64,000 nucleotides of DNA from Allacma fusca (Eukaryota; Arthropoda; Collembola; Symphypleona; Sminthuridae). Under the pieces are notes generated by a model. It was not told where the DNA came from. It ran no database searches and was given only the letters and a program-made list of their open reading frames with translations. The stretch covers positions 30,070,001 to 30,134,000 of the forward strand of contig OX359246.1 of the NCBI GenBank assembly GCA_947179485.1, given 5' to 3'. Positions 61,485 through 64,000 of the stretch are shown piece after piece. A program made the translations under genes and the position numbers. Numbering within the stretch: the first letter of the stretch is position 1; every line of letters starts with the position of its first letter.

Positions 61485-61680
61485 TATTTGAGCACGGGTA
61501 CAGCTGCGTATTAGGTACACATTTTTGTACCCATCCGGTTTGGGTACAGTTTCAAATAGATACCTGAAAATTATGGTTCAGGTATGTGTGCAGGTACAAA
61601 AACAAACATTTTGGGCGGGTGTAACCCATCAGGTATACATATATAGGTGCTCACTGGGTAAATAATTGTACCTGAACGTA
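61485..61680. repeat. GGGTAC/GTACCC-rich inverted-repeat tract
   Basis: Repeated GGTAC, GTACCC, GGGTAC and CAGGTAT motifs in both orientations (for example GTACCCATCCGG followed by TTTGGGTAC). It looks like a decayed satellite or the end of a repeat family. Confidence 0.45.
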
Positions 61681-62066
61681 AAATATCTACAGTTATCAAA
61701 AATTTAGCTATGCAGTTATTCGTTCCAAAAAATTTTAAAATTAGTATAAAAATCAATAAAAAATCGGCAACTTATTTTTTCGATTTAGTGCTGGTTACAG
61801 GAGGACCTTTTACATTTTAAAAGTTACGTCTTGAATTTTGTGCCGGGTCCAGACCATCTACCGAAGCTCCTATAAAATGTCATCCTATCCCATGGAGAAT
61901 GGGGCTACGGTTACTGGTTATATGTATGACTGTGAATGAAGTTGGCGTTATGAAGTTCGGCCTGCTACAGAACAATGTATGTAAGATTTTTGCATAAAGG
62001 GCCATGAGGGCTTATACGTGTACTCTGCCTCCCCCTCTTTCGTTCACATCCTATTCATTGGTCCTC

Positions 62067-62199
62067 TCCCTTATGTTTATGAGGGCGCCTAAAATCCACG
62101 TGTACTCACCCTCACCCTCGCATTTCGTGAGAGCGAGGGCGAGGGAGAGGGCGAGGCATCCCTCATTCCCTCGTGAGGGTGCCCATGTATGCATGAGAC
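62067..62199 (+). repeat. CCCTCG-rich dispersed repeat, copy 2
   Basis: Contains GAGGGCGAGGGAGAGG, CCTCGTGAGGG and TGCCCATGTATGCATGAG in the same order as copy 1, in the opposite orientation. Internal short inverted repeats (CCCTCG against CGAGGG) could fold. Confidence 0.55.
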
Positions 62200-64000
62200 G
62201 ACTCAGGAGTAAGTACATGCTGAGGAAAAACGATCCAAGGACCAGAACAATGTTCAAACGACAGAGTAACGAAGCGTCGAAAGGAGAGTAAGCCAATCCC
62301 AGATGTTATTCCAGAATTGGAAAGAATGACCCACCAATGGGCGCTCCCAGAAGCCAGGAAATAAATTAGAAAAAAAACAGACAAACAAGGATGACTGGAC
62401 CTTTATACAGCATCTCGCAGCCCAAGAATTGTAGCAACTGTCAATGTTTTTGCATCTAAAATTATCTGTCCTAATCAAAAATTGGGTCAGCGCCCTTAAA
62501 CGTTTTAAATAAAGCAAATCTTTCTGTTCCTGATGGCAACCTGCTGAAATAATTCATAACATTTCCTTACATATTTGGATGATATGACCATTAATTTATA
62601 CGTGGACTACTGATATAAAATAATAAAGAATCGCAATAAAATTTGCTATACGCCCTGGTACATTTGAAGAATTTTAATAACGGCCAGGTCTTGAATGATA
62701 AAATGACAGCATCCAGAAAGTCTTATTTAATTTTGCTCCAAAAAAAATTTCTCGAACCTACCGACCCCATTTGATTTGATTTATCTATTACGAATGACTT
62801 GTACATAATAACCCATGGGTTTATACAAATAAAACCAGCTGTACCTCCATACACCGAAAAATATTTGTAAACAAAAAATACAACAATTTTAAACCGAATT
62901 GTTTAATTGTAAGTATAAGTGATGACGTCGAAAATTTGACTCATTTTTCTTAATAGATCCACTGTGGGTATTTCATTCTTTGTAAATAAAATTCATTGCT
63001 GTGTGAGCTTGATCCAGTTTTATGGGATGGGTTTTGGTAAACTACTGTACTATTATTGTCACTTCAGCCTGTATTAATTGCATTTTCTGCCTGCAGTAAG
63101 AATTAATGTTCATTGGAGAATTTTGGGAATCAACTCACAATTTTTAAGCAAATGCTACATATCTACAGCGTAAATTCTTAAGAACAATTTTGAAATATGC
63201 GATGAATTTTTTACGATACATTGTAAGTATCTTTTAATTTAATAATTTACTAAATGGTAGGTGGACATATATAATAGGAATTAATTTGGGGCATAAATAG
63301 CATAACCTCTTAACTGGAATACTACAAATAAAAGAGCAGATAAATTCGTACTACAGCGGATATGTAATTTTCCGTCTTACTGTATGTATAATTTATTAAA
63401 ATGCAAACCCCTAGTACACTGGCCCAGAATCCCAGAGGCATCCCTTGAAAACCACAAGGAAGGAAGGTTCCACTGGTATGTATAAAAGATTCTCTACACG
63501 ATTATTACTCATACAGTTATTATGACGCATGGCAAACATGCGCTGGTTGCAAGTAAAAATTCCACCAAATTCTAAGTCAAATGGCATCTTTCTAAGAATT
63601 CTCTTAAGCCGTTGCGCTGACAAATTTTGAGAAAATTCTCCGATATTTAAAAATGTGGAGCGTTACTTACTTTTAGTTTGCTTGCGGTGCTGTGAGGGAA
63701 ATATTAGTAAGAAGTCTCATTTCTGTAGTCGCCCTGTCAGTTTCTGATTGACAGGACAAAATGACAAAAATAATAACTGAGAGTTCCAAATTAACTTCTA
63801 TGCGCTACGATTCCTCGAGGATTCAAGTAGTAAGTTTTTATTTAACCAGTACTATATTTGCATGATTATTAAGAAATTGAAAGACACTCGAGGTAAGTAT
63901 AGACGACCCTCCAGATTTCTCAATGTGCCCCAAAGCAAGTTTTCATTAAAATCAAATAGCCTATAAATTGGATCTTACGACTGCACGCATTAAAACCATG

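Larger units (their letters stand above)
59420..64000. other. Terminal 4.6 kb without a supported gene
   Basis: AT-rich sequence with two inverted copies of a CCCTCG-rich repeat and a GGGTAC-rich stretch (listed separately). A 19-base segment at about 63673-63691 on the minus strand is framed by CCCTCACAG and GTAAGTA, resembling a microexon, but no neighbouring exons were recognised. Confidence 0.35.

Noticed and set aside
1-64000. tRNA, rRNA, retroviral integrase or reverse transcriptase
   Set aside because: No tRNA B-box with cloverleaf context, rRNA core, DDE integrase or YxDD motif in a credible frame was found by eye; a tRNAscan and profile search would be decisive.

Overview
This is eukaryotic, animal-type DNA. 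Reading frames are broken by GT-AG introns with conserved phases, poly(A) signals follow the stops, and long gene-poor stretches are full of (CA)n, (CT)n and GTAT microsatellites. The host genes (tandem four-transmembrane proteins resembling an arthropod family, a secreted histidine acid phosphatase, paired small type I membrane proteins) suggest an arthropod, possibly a springtail or insect. I cannot name the species.

Region 1 (1 to about 14.6 kb) is compact and unlike the rest. It holds the 3' end of a basic protein, a small secreted protein, a 1479-residue protein-primed family-B DNA polymerase of Polinton/Maverick type, a convergent 523-residue Pif1-like helicase, a divergent 256-residue protein that may be a single-strand DNA-binding protein with two PUR/PC4-like repeats, a 439-residue RING-H2-like protein with an acidic tail, and a 396-residue cysteine-rich membrane protein whose largest intron carries a 23-copy minisatellite. 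Five of these genes are spliced, and for each the exon lengths sum to an uninterrupted frame. I read the block as part of an endogenous virus-like or Polinton-like replicon, possibly continuing left of the window. I saw no integrase, capsid protein, packaging ATPase or protease. This is the best candidate for an undescribed system.

Region 2 (18 to 38.6 kb) is a minus-strand cluster of four paralogous four-exon genes for proteins of 169 to 187 residues with four membrane segments. All have intron phases 0, 1, 0. One ends in a PPxY motif, and a fifth, possibly decayed relative lies at 25.7 to 26.2 kb. An approximately 580-bp inverted-repeat element lies between copies.

Region 3 (38.6 to 50.3 kb) is gene-poor. 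It holds a hairpin, microsatellites, one possible orphan signal-peptide exon and an approximately 1.1-kb terminal-inverted-repeat element that looks non-autonomous.

Region 4 (50.3 to 59.4 kb) has three minus-strand genes: a six-exon secreted histidine acid phosphatase with all its signature motifs, and two diverged tandem paralogues for small signal-peptide/single-membrane-pass proteins of unknown function. The rest, to 64 kb, is non-coding as far as I can see, with two inverted copies of a CCCTCG-rich repeat.
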